Positions 29,957-37,958 of a DNA stretch of 40,007 nucleotides are shown piece by piece. Positions within the stretch are counted from its first letter, which is position 1, and every line of letters begins with the position of its first letter. The notes beneath the pieces were generated by a model. The model did no database searches. It saw only the letters and a list, made by a program, of their open reading frames with translations, and was not told where the DNA came from. A program made the position numbers and the translations under genes. This DNA is from Caulobacter sp. HMWF025 (GTDB lineage: Bacteria; Pseudomonadota; Alphaproteobacteria; Caulobacterales; Caulobacteraceae), in the NCBI RefSeq assembly GCF_003060965.1, contig NZ_QAII01000104.1, positions 13,912 through 53,918 on the forward strand, written 5' to 3'.

Positions 29957-30570
29957 GCATGGCGGAGACGGAGATCCAGGTCGGACGGTCGCCTGTCGAT
30001 CCCCCGCGCGACCGGGTTTTCAAGACGGAACTGGTCACGCTGATCCCGCATCTGCGGGCGTTTGCCCGCACCCTGACCGGAGATCCCACCGCCGCCGACG
30101 ACCTGGCCCAGGACGCGATGATGAAGGCCTGGGACGCGCGGGCCAGTTTTCAGCTCGGTACCAACATGAAGGCCTGGACCTTCATGATCCTGCGCAACCA
30201 GTTCTATTCCGAAAAGCGCAAGTCGTGGCGCCAGAGCCAGCTGGACCAGGAAGCCGCCGAGCGAACCCTGGTGGCCGTCGACAACCCGGAAGCCCCCGTC
30301 GCCCTCGACGAGCTTCGCCTTGGCCTCTGCATGTTGCCCGCGGAACAGCGGGAAGCCCTGATCCTCGTCGGTGCGGGCGGCTTTGCCTATGAGGAAGCCG
30401 CCGAGATCTGCGGCTGTGCGGTCGGTACGGTGAAGAGCCGGGTCAGCCGCGCGCGGCGCGCGCTGCAGGCCATTCTCGACGCGGGGGCCTATGACCGTGA
30501 CGGGAGATCCGCCGGCGACGCCATGGGGGCGATCCTGGCCGATGCGGAGCGCCTGAGCGCGTTGCGGTGA
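29953..30570 (+). CDS. sigT: EcfG-type general stress sigma factor SigT
   Basis: The 205-residue ECF sigma factor has region 2 (TLTGDPTAADDLAQDAMMKAWDARASFQLGTNMKAWTFMILRNQFYS, about residues 35-85). Region 4 (LPAEQREALILVGAGGFAYEEAAEICGCAVGTVKSRVSRARRAL, about 128-172) contains the helix-turn-helix. It directs transcription from GGAAC/CGTT promoters, at least five of which are in this window, including its own. It is coupled to nepR upstream and to the kinase downstream, both by GTGA overlaps. Confidence 0.96.
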   Translation: MSMAETEIQVGRSPVDPPRDRVFKTELVTLIPHLRAFARTLTGDPTAADDLAQDAMMKAWDARASFQLGTNMKAWTFMILRNQFYSEKRKSWRQSQLDQEAAERTLVAVDNPEAPVALDELRLGLCMLPAEQREALILVGAGGFAYEEAAEICGCAVGTVKSRVSRARRALQAILDAGAYDRDGRSAGDAMGAILADAERLSALR

Positions 30571-32261
30571 GGTCCTTTTCAGGCCGGAACGCGTCGGTTG
30601 CCAATTCCATCCGGGTTCGCCTCGCGGCCGCGCTCTGTGTTGCGCTCCTGCCGGTGCTGGTGCTGGGGGGCCTGCAATCGGTCTTCGCGTTCCGGGCCGA
30701 AGCCGATTCCCGCCGGCAGAGTCTGGAACTGGCCGTGGGACGAAGTGCAGCGATTGCCCGGGCCCGGATCGAAGCCGCCGGCGTCCTGCTTCAGACCCTG
30801 GGTCCCGGGTCGGTCGGCCTGGAATGCACCCGCCGGCTCAATGATGTCCAGGCGCGCCTGCCGGGCTATGCCAATCTCATTCGCTTTGACGCGCGGGGCC
30901 GGGTTTCGTGTGCAGCGGCCACGACGCCGCCGGATGCGGGCCGCGCCGGGCGGGCCTGGTTTCGGGCCCTTGCCGGCGGTCAGCACCTGGTCGTCGCCAG
31001 TGCGCCGGGCGTGGCCTATGCCCGCGAGCCTGCGGTGCTCGCGGCCGTGCGGGCTGAAGGACCCGACCAGCGCTTCACCGGCGCGATGGTCGCGGTCCTG
31101 ACCTTGCGCAGCCTGCGCCTCGAAACCGCAAACCGTTTCATGCCCGAAGGGGCTGAAATCGCCCTGGCCGACTCCCATGGCAAGATCTTCGCCGCAACCG
31201 ACCGCGCAGCCTTTTCCGCTCCGCCCGCAGGCTGGCGCGCCCGGGTGATGGCGCGCGGCACCTTGCTCTGGTCCGCCGGCGATCTCGCCGGTCACAAGCG
31301 AACCTATTCGGCCGCGCCTCTTGTCGATGAGAGCGTCTTTCTGATCCTTTCGGCCCCGTCACCGGGCCTGGTCTCGTGGGCGTGGATCAACCCGATCTCC
31401 CGCGTGGTCCTGCCGCTTCTGGCCTTCGGCTTGGCGCTGGGCGCGGTTCTCTATGCCGCCGAGCGAGCGGTGGTGCGCTGGATCGTCTATCTGCAGCGCG
31501 TCGCCGCCATCTATGCGCGCGGACGCTTTACGGTCCGGCCCCTGCAGGCTGAACGGGCTCCACCGGAGATCCGCGAACTGGCCGCCACCCTGGATGACAT
31601 GGCCGGAGCGATCGTCGCCCGTGATGCCTCGCTGATGGAGTCGCTGGCGGAAAAGGACGCGCTGATGCGCGAGATCCACCACCGGGTGAAGAACAACCTG
31701 CAGATCATCACCTCGCTGCTGAACATGCAGCAGCGGGGCCTGACCGATCCGGTGGCCAAGGCCGCGATGAACGATACCCGCCAGCGGATCACGGCCCTGG
31801 CCCAGATCTATCGCGCCCTCTACCAGGGCCCGGACCTCAAGCGGGTGGACCTGCGGCCCTTCCTGGAGGAGCTCACGGCCCAGCTGCTCGTCGGCGATAT
31901 TTCGGGCTCCGGGGTCGTGCGAACCGAGGTCCATGCCGATCCGCTGGTGATCGATCCGGACCGGCTGGCCCCCATCGCCCTTTTTGCGGTTGAGGCGATC
32001 ACCAATGCCCAGAAGCATGCCTTCCACGCCCGGGGTGGCGTGCTCTCCGTCAGTTTCGTGGTCCGCGGGGATGAGGCCGAACTGTCCATTGGCGACGACG
32101 GCGGCGGCGCGCCGGAGGGCCCCGGGGAAGGGGTCGGGCGAACCCTGATGAACGCCTTTGCCCGCCAGTTGCGGGGGACGCTCACCTTCGAGGGCCAGCC
32201 GAGCGGGCGCGGCCTGCTGGTCCGCCTGGTGTTTCCGACGCCCGAGGTTCCGGGAACCTAG
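30567..32261 (+). CDS. phyK: Membrane sensor histidine kinase (PhyK-like, HisKA_2)
   Basis: The 564-residue inner-membrane kinase has TM1 (about residues 15-37), a periplasmic sensor of about 240 residues, and TM2 (about 275-295). A short HAMP-like linker follows, then the HisKA_2 phosphoacceptor helix EIHHRVKNNLQIITSLLNMQ (H371/H372) and a HATPase domain with AIFAVEAITNAQKHAF-like and DDGGGAPEG motifs. Its GTG start overlaps the sigT stop. The gene order nepR-sigT-kinase opposite phyR is the one I recall from Caulobacter crescentus, where PhyK phosphorylates PhyR. The sensed signal is unknown. Confidence 0.9.
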   Translation: MRSFSGRNASVANSIRVRLAAALCVALLPVLVLGGLQSVFAFRAEADSRRQSLELAVGRSAAIARARIEAAGVLLQTLGPGSVGLECTRRLNDVQARLPGYANLIRFDARGRVSCAAATTPPDAGRAGRAWFRALAGGQHLVVASAPGVAYAREPAVLAAVRAEGPDQRFTGAMVAVLTLRSLRLETANRFMPEGAEIALADSHGKIFAATDRAAFSAPPAGWRARVMARGTLLWSAGDLAGHKRTYSAAPLVDESVFLILSAPSPGLVSWAWINPISRVVLPLLAFGLALGAVLYAAERAVVRWIVYLQRVAAIYARGRFTVRPLQAERAPPEIRELAATLDDMAGAIVARDASLMESLAEKDALMREIHHRVKNNLQIITSLLNMQQRGLTDPVAKAAMNDTRQRITALAQIYRALYQGPDLKRVDLRPFLEELTAQLLVGDISGSGVVRTEVHADPLVIDPDRLAPIALFAVEAITNAQKHAFHARGGVLSVSFVVRGDEAELSIGDDGGGAPEGPGEGVGRTLMNAFARQLRGTLTFEGQPSGRGLLVRLVFPTPEVPGT

Positions 32262-32277
32262 CTTCGCCGGGGGCGTT
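32253..32277 (+). promoter_or_regulatory. EcfG (SigT) promoter of the entericidin-like gene
   Basis: GGAAC (32253-32257), 16 bases, CGTT (32274-32277), an exact match. The -35 element lies inside the last codons of the phyK-like gene, so the small lipoprotein gets its own stress promoter at the end of the sigma factor operon. Confidence 0.8.
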
Positions 32278-32328
32278 GTTGAGGCGAGCCGCCTCACGCC
32301 CATCCGGGCAAAGTCTTGGAGCCACCCC

Positions 32329-32466
32329 ATGCGCAAGTTGATGATTTTCGCCGTTCTGGCCGCCACCCTGTCCGTCGCTGCCTGCAACACCATTGAAGGG
32401 GCCGGCAAGGACGTGACCTCGGCCGGCAAGGCCGTCACGGACACGGCCAAGGACGCCAAGAACTAG
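32329..32466 (+). CDS. Entericidin-like small lipoprotein
   Basis: The 45-residue protein starts MRKLMIFAVLAATLSVAACNT, a lipoprotein signal with lipobox VAAC and lipidated Cys19. The mature 27 residues (GAGKDVTSAGKAVTDTAKDAKN) match the entericidin A/B pattern of a short amphipathic, Lys/Asp/Thr-rich helix. Entericidins are envelope lipoproteins induced by general stress. Its promoter is an exact EcfG site at 32253 and an intrinsic terminator follows at 32547, so it can be transcribed alone as well as from the operon. Confidence 0.87.
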   Translation: MRKLMIFAVLAATLSVAACNTIEGAGKDVTSAGKAVTDTAKDAKN

Positions 32467-32489
32467 AGCATTCTCCGGGCGCGCCCCGA

Positions 32490-32507
32490 CTGACCCTGCC
32501 GGGTCAG
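32490..32507 (+). terminator. Hairpin after the entericidin-like gene
   Basis: Perfect arms CTGACCC (32490-32496) and GGGTCAG (32501-32507) enclose TGCC. It has no immediate T-run; it may stabilise the 3' end upstream of the stronger terminator at 32547. Confidence 0.4.
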
Positions 32508-32546
32508 CGTCTGCGCCTTTCGTCTTCCTCCCGACCAAAAACTCGC

Positions 32547-32578
32547 AGCCCGCCGGCTTCTGTCGGCGGGCTTCTTTC
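32547..32578 (+). terminator. Intrinsic terminator of the stress operon
   Basis: Nine-base arms AGCCCGCCG (32547-32555) and CGGCGGGCT (32564-32572) are followed by the T-rich tail TCTTTC. It ends the nepR-sigT-phyK-entericidin unit before the convergent CheR-like gene. Confidence 0.75.
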
Positions 32579-32639
32579 TGCGCCGGATCCGCGCGGACGC
32601 GCTTCTGGTCGATTTCGGGGGGGCCGGGGAGGCCCGGCT

Positions 32640-33470
32640 TCAGGCGACCGCGCGTTGGTGCTCGGGGCCCTGGGCAAACAGGCCGGGCTGACCGGCGACC
32701 GCAACCAGAGACCCGGTCAGGGTGTCGGCGCGATCATGCGGGCTGAGCACCAGAACGCCGTCGTGGGTCAGGCGCGAGGCCAGGTTGTCGAGAATTCTGC
32801 CGTGAAGGGCAGGGTCCAGATCGTCCAGGGCATGTCGCAGCAGGATCATGTCGAACTGCCCGAGCGATGACAGGTCGCTGAGCAGGTTGATCCGCTTCCA
32901 GCGGACGGCCTGGCGAATGCGCGGCGAAATCTCCCAGGTCTCATCCTGGTTGGTGAAGTGCTTGACCAGCAGGCGGATGGGCAGGCCGCGCTGGACCTCG
33001 AACTGGGTGTAGAGGCCGCTCTGGGCCTTCTCCAGGCAGCGCTCGGAGAGGTCCGACCCGAAGAATTCGAACCGGGTTCCAGGTTCAAGGTCGCTGGCTT
33101 CGGCGGCGGCCATGGCCAGGGAGTAGACTTCCTGGCCGGTGGAGCAGGCCGCACTCCAGATCCTGACCGGCTGGTCCCGACGGCGTCGCGACAGGGTCGG
33201 CAGGACATCATCCCGCAGGTGGGCGAAGACCGTACGATCCCGGAAAAAGCTGGTCTCGCTGAAGGTCAGGGCTTCGACAACGGCCCAGATGAGCCGGTCC
33301 TCACGCTTCTCGCGCAGGATCGCCAGCATGGCCTCGATCGAGTCGAAGCCTTCACGGCGGGCCAGGGGCCCCAGACGGCTTTCGACCAGATAGACGCGGT
33401 CGACATCCACCCGAAGCCCGGCGCGGGCCCGGGCGAGCGCCGCCAGCAGATCCATGTCCTCAGGCGTCAT
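32640..33470 (-). CDS. CheR-like methyltransferase, divergent C-terminal motif
   Basis: The 276-residue protein follows CheR. An N-terminal helical domain comes first, then FSETSFFRDRTVFAHL, the SAM-binding strand RIWSAACSTGQEVYSLAM, FEFFGSDLSERCLEKAQSGLYTQFEVQRGLP, and a methyltransferase fold. The usual RNVLIYF active-site segment reads RHALDDL, so the conserved Asn and Tyr are changed and the substrate may not be a standard chemoreceptor. The ATG overlaps the stop of the CheY-like gene (ATGA). No receptor, CheA or CheB is nearby. It could act in the cell-cycle or stress phosphorelay around it, but that is speculative. Confidence 0.85.
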   Translation of the reverse strand: MTPEDMDLLAALARARAGLRVDVDRVYLVESRLGPLARREGFDSIEAMLAILREKREDRLIWAVVEALTFSETSFFRDRTVFAHLRDDVLPTLSRRRRDQPVRIWSAACSTGQEVYSLAMAAAEASDLEPGTRFEFFGSDLSERCLEKAQSGLYTQFEVQRGLPIRLLVKHFTNQDETWEISPRIRQAVRWKRINLLSDLSSLGQFDMILLRHALDDLDPALHGRILDNLASRLTHDGVLVLSPHDRADTLTGSLVAVAGQPGLFAQGPEHQRAVA

Positions 33471-33832
33471 AGCAGGCCTGCTTCGGCGAACTTCGCCGCG
33501 ATGATCTCGCCGTCGAACGGCTTCATGATGTATTCGTTGGCTCCGGCATCCAGGGCCATACGGATGTGCTCAACGTCATTCTCGACGGTGCAGAATACGA
33601 CCACGGGCTCACCGCCGCCCGGTTCCGTGCGCAGCTGGCGCAGGAACTCGATGCCATTCATCACCGGCATGTTCCAGTCGAGCAGGACGGCGTCAGGCAT
33701 GGCGGCGCGACACCAGGCGAGCGCTTCCATGCCGTCACCGGCTTCAGCGATCTCGAACCCGATGTCTTCGAGGACACGGCGTGCGACCTTGCGGATCACC
33801 CGGCTGTCATCGACCACGAGGCAGGTCTTCAC
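33467..33832 (-). CDS. CheY-like single-domain response regulator
   Basis: The 121-residue receiver domain has the acidic pair in CLVVDDSRVIRK and the phosphoacceptor Asp in VLLDWNMPVMNGIEFL. The conserved Thr is in VVFCTVEND, and the Lys is in YIMKPFDGEII. There is no output domain. The GTG at 33832 is chosen because GGAG lies 6 bases upstream and the family starts at this strand. It is coupled to the CheR-like gene and follows chpT by 93 bases, so it may receive phosphate from ChpT or from one of the local kinases. Confidence 0.92.
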   Translation of the reverse strand: MKTCLVVDDSRVIRKVARRVLEDIGFEIAEAGDGMEALAWCRAAMPDAVLLDWNMPVMNGIEFLRQLRTEPGGGEPVVVFCTVENDVEHIRMALDAGANEYIMKPFDGEIIAAKFAEAGLL

Positions 33833-33925
33833 GTTAAGCTCCCATCCAGACCCCCATCGTCGGGCAGCCAGGTTAAGGAGCAGTGACACCGTCGTGCGAA
33901 ACGGTGCTTTTCAGCCCGGTTTGGC

Positions 33926-34612
33926 TCAGACCGGCACCCAGGCCGCAAGGCTGACGCGTTCTTCGCCGATCTCGACCCCGACCTGCCCTCCGGCCGCGCG
34001 GACCAGGGCATGCAGATAGGCCGCCTGGACCCAGGGGCCGCCGAGACCTTCCACCAGGGCTTCGCCCCGCAGGCCGGCCAGCACTTCCGGCCGCAGGCGG
34101 GCCCGCGGGCCCACGGCGTCGGCCGTGATGCAGTAGCGACCCTCTACCGCCAGGCCCCGCAAGGTGGCGACACCACCGGCCGGAAGGGCGCTGGCCGCCA
34201 GCTGGGCGATGTTCAGGATGGCGCGGGCCGACGGCTTGTTCATCGCCTGGGGCTCGATCGCCCAGACCATGCTCGGCCGAACGTGCTCGAATACGCCGCC
34301 GGCGAGCTTTTCCAGTTCACGCGAGTCGAACGCCTCGGCCGAGGCCGAAGCCCCGAACGCGACGCGACAGAACTGCAGCAGGTCGGCCAGTTTTCGCGCC
34401 GACGAGGCAATCAGGCTCATGGCGTCTTCGCGCATGTCCTGGGCACCCGGATCCTCCAGCAGGTCCAGGCCGGACACGATCGCGCTGGCCGGGCTGATGA
34501 AGTCGTGGCACAGGCGCGCCGCCAGCATGGCCGCGAAGTCGGGCCCGTTCACATCCACAGCGGCGGGTGCAGGGGCGGGGGCGGCGGTCTCGGGTGCGGC
34601 AGTGTCGGTCAT
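33926..34612 (-). CDS. chpT: ChpT-like histidine phosphotransferase
   Basis: The 228-residue protein has a disordered Ala/Pro N-terminus (about residues 1-20), then LAARLCHDFISPASAIVSGLDLLED with the phosphoacceptor His of ChpT. A degenerate HATPase-like C-terminal half follows. In Caulobacter ChpT is a dimer that passes phosphate from the hybrid kinase CckA to CtrA and CpdR, controlling the cell cycle. The ATG at 34612 begins the protein; an upstream start would overlap the divergent DUF3553 gene. The gene lies near the phyR cluster, as I recall for Caulobacter crescentus. Confidence 0.88.
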   Translation of the reverse strand: MTDTAAPETAAPAPAPAAVDVNGPDFAAMLAARLCHDFISPASAIVSGLDLLEDPGAQDMREDAMSLIASSARKLADLLQFCRVAFGASASAEAFDSRELEKLAGGVFEHVRPSMVWAIEPQAMNKPSARAILNIAQLAASALPAGGVATLRGLAVEGRYCITADAVGPRARLRPEVLAGLRGEALVEGLGGPWVQAAYLHALVRAAGGQVGVEIGEERVSLAAWVPV

Positions 34613-34677
34613 GCCGGCGAGTCTGCCGTGATTTGAGGCTTTGGCAAACCGGGCGGTGCGCCTATCAGGGGCGGGCA

Positions 34678-34863
34678 ATGGATCCGTTTCTCGAACCCGG
34701 CGTGCTTGTGAGCCACCCCGACCAGCCCGACTGGGGCCTGGGCCAGGTCCAGTCCGTGATCGGCCATCGCATCACCGTCAATTTTGAAGATGCCGGCAAG
34801 CAGACCATCGACGCCCAGCGCGTGACCCTGGTCTTTGTCGGGGACGATCCCCGGGGATCGTGA
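34678..34863 (+). CDS. DUF3553 small protein
   Basis: The 61-residue protein MDPFLEPGVLVSHPDQPDWGLGQVQS... has the compact beta-rich DUF3553 pattern: PGxxVxHPxxPDWGxGQVQS and a second strand pair ITVNFEDAGKQTI. DUF3553 is also found fused to helicases, where it may bind nucleic acid; its role alone is unknown. It is divergent from chpT and 12 bases before cysQ, so the two are probably co-transcribed. Confidence 0.82.
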   Translation: MDPFLEPGVLVSHPDQPDWGLGQVQSVIGHRITVNFEDAGKQTIDAQRVTLVFVGDDPRGS

Positions 34864-34875
34864 CATGAGGATCTG

Positions 34876-35673
34876 ATGAGCGTCTCCGACCTTCCCCTCG
34901 CTGCCCTGCCCCTCGCCGACTGGGGGCGCGCGCTGGCGGCCATCACCGAGGAAGCGGCGACGGTCATCCTGCCGTTCTGGCGGACAGAGCTGGACGTCAG
35001 CCAGAAGGCTGACTCCAGTCCCGTGACCGAGGCGGACCGTGCCGGCGAGCGCCTGATCCTTCAGCGGCTGGCCGAACAGTTCCCCGGCGTGCCGACCGTC
35101 TCCGAGGAATATGCCAGCGAGTTCGGGGCCCCCGAGGACATCGGCCCGCGGTTCTTCCTGGTCGATCCGGTCGACGGCACCAAGGCCTTCGTCCGCGGCG
35201 ATCCCAACTTCACCGTCAATATCGGTCTGATCGAGAACGGTGTGCCGGTAGCCGGCGCGATCTGCGCCCCGGCGACGGGCGAGGTGTGGTTCACGGCGGC
35301 CGAAGGTGTACTCAAGCGCCTGTCGCCGGAGGCTCCGGAACTGCCGGTTACGGTGCGGCCCTGGCCGACCGGACAGGCTGTGGCGCTGGTCAGCCACACC
35401 ATGAAGGAAGAGCGCGCCGCCGAACTGGCTGCCGAGTACGGCTTTGACCTCCGGACACCGATGGATTCCTCGATCAAGATGTGCCGCATCGCCGAGGGTT
35501 CAGCCGACATCTATCCCCGCCATGGGCCGACCATGGAATGGGACACCGCCGCCGGCCATGCCATTCTGGTGGCTGCCGGGGGGCGCTTCACGATGCCGGA
35601 CGGCGGAGCCTTTCTCTACGGCAAGGCCGACCAGGGCTTCCGCAACGGCTGGTTCGTGGCCCGCGGGCTTTAA
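34876..35673 (+). CDS. cysQ: 3'(2'),5'-bisphosphate nucleotidase CysQ-like
   Basis: The 265-residue inositol-phosphatase family enzyme has SSPVTEADRAGE, the metal-binding EE pair in TVSEEYAS, and the catalytic DPVDGTKAFVRGDPNFTVNIGLIE. GSADIYPRHGPTMEWDTAAGHAIL follows; the YPRxGPTxxWDTAAGHA block is characteristic of CysQ rather than inositol monophosphatase or histidinol phosphatase. CysQ removes PAP formed in sulfate assimilation or coenzyme A metabolism. The ATG at 34876 has GAGG upstream. Other sulfur genes are absent nearby. Confidence 0.87.
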   Translation: MSVSDLPLAALPLADWGRALAAITEEAATVILPFWRTELDVSQKADSSPVTEADRAGERLILQRLAEQFPGVPTVSEEYASEFGAPEDIGPRFFLVDPVDGTKAFVRGDPNFTVNIGLIENGVPVAGAICAPATGEVWFTAAEGVLKRLSPEAPELPVTVRPWPTGQAVALVSHTMKEERAAELAAEYGFDLRTPMDSSIKMCRIAEGSADIYPRHGPTMEWDTAAGHAILVAAGGRFTMPDGGAFLYGKADQGFRNGWFVARGL

Positions 35674-35841
35674 CCGGGCCTATCCCCGGCACGCTGACGT
35701 GATCTCCTGCCGGGTCAATTCCGGTGACTCTGCCTTTTGTGAAGCGTAGCCTGACAGGAGCATCCGGGGCTTGCTGCGACATCCGCAGGATCGGGAACGC
35801 GTTGTCACGTGCTGTCGAAGGGGCGCTCAGGATGGGCCAGG

Positions 35842-37266
35842 ATGACTGACGATGTCGCCCCTCCGGCGGTGTCTCCCAGTGTCGCCACGGCCCTGAGACA
35901 TGCGCCACTGGGCATTGCGATCTTTGACCGGGACATGCGCTATCTGGCGGCGTCGCACCAGTTCCTGACCGACCAGGACCTGCCGGCGGACACGCTGCTG
36001 ATCGGCCGCCGGCACTACGAGGTCTTTCCGGAAATCCCCCAGGTCTGGCGTGACCTGCATGCCCGGGTGCTGGCCGAAGGTATTGAGCTGCGCAGTGGCG
36101 AGGGTGACCGCTACGTCGACCGCAACGGCAAGGTGCAGTGGATCCGCTGGTCCATGGCCCCCTGGCGGACCGACGGCGGAAGCGTGGCCGGGCTGGTGCT
36201 CTACACCGAGGTGGTGACCGAAGCGGTTGAGGCCCGGCGGCAGCTGCAGGCGGCTGAAGCCCGCTATCGCGCGGTCTTCACCCAGGCGGCCATGGGTGTG
36301 GCCCGCGTGGCGGCTGAAGGCCGCTTTCTCGAGATGAACGACCAGTTCTGCGCCATCGTGCAGCGCAGCCGTGAAGCCTTGCAGGCCGGCCAGTTCCGCG
36401 ATCTGGTCCCGGAGAGCGAGCGAGACGACACCATTTCGGCGGCCCGGGCGCTTCTTGCGGGCGAGCGGGACAGTTTTGTCGCCGAGCGACAGATCCTGGC
36501 GGGCGATACGGGGGAGTTGATCTGGATCCACCTGACGGTCTCGCCGATCCAGACCGGCGATGATCCGCCCTATCTGCTGCTGATAATATCCGACATCGGC
36601 GACCGCAAGGCGGCCGAGTACGAGCAGCGTCACTATCAGGGGCAGCAGCGCCTGCTGATCAATGAGCTGAACCACCGGGTGAAAAACACCCTCGCCACGG
36701 TTCAGTCGATGGCGGCCCAGACCCTGAAGACCGAGCCCGACCCCCTGATCGCCTTTGACAAGTTCGAGGCGCGCCTGATGGGCCTGTCCCGGGTCCATGA
36801 TGTGCTGACCCAGGAGAGCTGGCATGGCGCGGACCTGCGGGCCGTGGCGGATCGCGCCCTGGCCCCCTTTGCCGAAGCGGCCGGCCGCATTGTGCTGGGT
36901 GGGGCGGCCGTCTGGCTTGCCCCGGGCGGAGCGCTGACCATGGCCCTGATTTTTCACGAACTGGCGACCAACGCCCTGAAGTACGGAGCCCTGTCCTGTG
37001 ACGGCGGCCACGTGGCCCTGAACTGGACCTATGATCCCGAGCGGCGTGACCTGCAGCTGCACTGGCGGGAGACCGGCGGGCCGGCGGTCTCGCCACCCAC
37101 CCGGCGCGGCTTTGGCTCACGCCTGATCGAGCGCAGCCTGCGCGGTGAACTGAATGGCTCGGCGACCATGGACTACCGGCCCGAAGGCCTCGTCTGCGCC
37201 ATGATCGCCACCCTGTCCGAGCCGACAGGCGCCGGGCCCGGACACCAGGGTCAGGGGCGGCCGTAG
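35842..37266 (+). CDS. PAS-PAS-HWE sensor histidine kinase
   Basis: The 474-residue cytoplasmic kinase has no membrane helix. Two PAS folds come first (about residues 15-135 and 145-262, the second ending in IISDIGDRKAAE). The HWE phosphoacceptor segment LNHRVKNTLATVQSMAAQTL (H278) follows, then a catalytic domain with LIFHELATNALKYGAL and TRRGFGSRLIERSL. The ATG at 35842 follows an AGG; longer in-frame extensions have no conserved residues. With phyR and two more kinases of this superfamily within 15 kb, it is a candidate input to the general stress pathway. The signal is unknown. Confidence 0.9.
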   Translation: MTDDVAPPAVSPSVATALRHAPLGIAIFDRDMRYLAASHQFLTDQDLPADTLLIGRRHYEVFPEIPQVWRDLHARVLAEGIELRSGEGDRYVDRNGKVQWIRWSMAPWRTDGGSVAGLVLYTEVVTEAVEARRQLQAAEARYRAVFTQAAMGVARVAAEGRFLEMNDQFCAIVQRSREALQAGQFRDLVPESERDDTISAARALLAGERDSFVAERQILAGDTGELIWIHLTVSPIQTGDDPPYLLLIISDIGDRKAAEYEQRHYQGQQRLLINELNHRVKNTLATVQSMAAQTLKTEPDPLIAFDKFEARLMGLSRVHDVLTQESWHGADLRAVADRALAPFAEAAGRIVLGGAAVWLAPGGALTMALIFHELATNALKYGALSCDGGHVALNWTYDPERRDLQLHWRETGGPAVSPPTRRGFGSRLIERSLRGELNGSATMDYRPEGLVCAMIATLSEPTGAGPGHQGQGRP

Positions 37267-37284
37267 CCTGCCCCGGTTGTGTCG

Positions 37285-37872
37285 TCAGACGATGCTGGCG
37301 GCTTCCTCGAAGTCGAGCCGCGGGCTGCGCGGGAACAGGTTTTCATCGGTGCCGTAGCCGATCGAGGCGATGAAATTGGACTTGATGTGGGTGCCCTCGA
37401 AGAAGGCCGCATCGACGCCGGCATTGTCGAAACCCGACATGGCTCCGACGTCCAGACCGAGAGCCCGGGCCGCCAGGATGAAGTAGCCGCCCTGCAGGGA
37501 GCTGTTGCGGAATGCGCCCCATTCCTTGGCGACCGGGTCGCCGAACCAGTTTTTGGCACCGGGGGCGTGAGGGAACAGCTTGTCGAGGGTCTCCGGGAAG
37601 TCGAGATCGTAGCCGATGATCACCGTGACCGGGGCCGCCAGGATCTTGGGGCCGTTCGAGCCCGACGAGAGGGCCGCCAGCCTGGCCTTGGCCTCGGGGC
37701 TGGTCACGAACACGAAGCGGGCCGGGGTCGAGTTGGCCGCTGTGGGGCCGAACTTCACCAGGTCATAGAGCTCGCGCAGGACGGGCTCGGGGATCGGATC
37801 GGACTTCCAGCCGTTGCGCGTCCGCGCTTCGGTGAACAGTTGGGCGAGCGCGGCGGCATCGAGCTTGGCCAT
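37285..37872 (-). CDS. Malonic semialdehyde reductase (RutE/HadB-like nitroreductase)
   Basis: The 195-residue FMN protein of the nitroreductase fold has the RutE pattern: [45 protein letters not shown], then [44 protein letters not shown] and the C-terminal [23 protein letters not shown]. RutE reduces malonic semialdehyde to 3-hydroxypropionate in uracil degradation. No other rut gene is in the window, so it may be a stand-alone detoxifying reductase. The ATG at 37872 follows AAGGACC. An AT-rich promoter region precedes it. Confidence 0.87.
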   Translation of the reverse strand: MAKLDAAALAQLFTEARTRNGWKSDPIPEPVLRELYDLVKFGPTAANSTPARFVFVTSPEAKARLAALSSGSNGPKILAAPVTVIIGYDLDFPETLDKLFPHAPGAKNWFGDPVAKEWGAFRNSSLQGGYFILAARALGLDVGAMSGFDNAGVDAAFFEGTHIKSNFIASIGYGTDENLFPRSPRLDFEEAASIV

Positions 37873-37912
37873 GAGCGGTCCTTGATGGGGTATCAGCAAC
37901 TTTGGTAGTTAC

Positions 37913-37940
37913 AATATAAGTCGAGCCAAAAGCCGCGCAA
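37913..37940 (-). promoter_or_regulatory. Candidate promoter of the nitroreductase gene
   Basis: On the minus strand TTGCGC (37940-37935), 16 bases, TATATT (37918-37913), about 40 bases before the ATG. The patch at 37900-37920 is the most AT-rich in the neighbourhood and includes imperfect dyad AGTTACAATATAAGT, a possible binding site for a HxlR-like regulator. Confidence 0.35.
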
Positions 37941-37958
37941 GGTACGGCCCGGAAATTT

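Noticed and set aside
35790-35800. GGAAC followed at once by CGTT upstream of the PAS-PAS-HWE kinase gene
   Set aside because: Only one base separates the two elements; an EcfG promoter needs 16 or 17. No CGTT occurs at the right distance.
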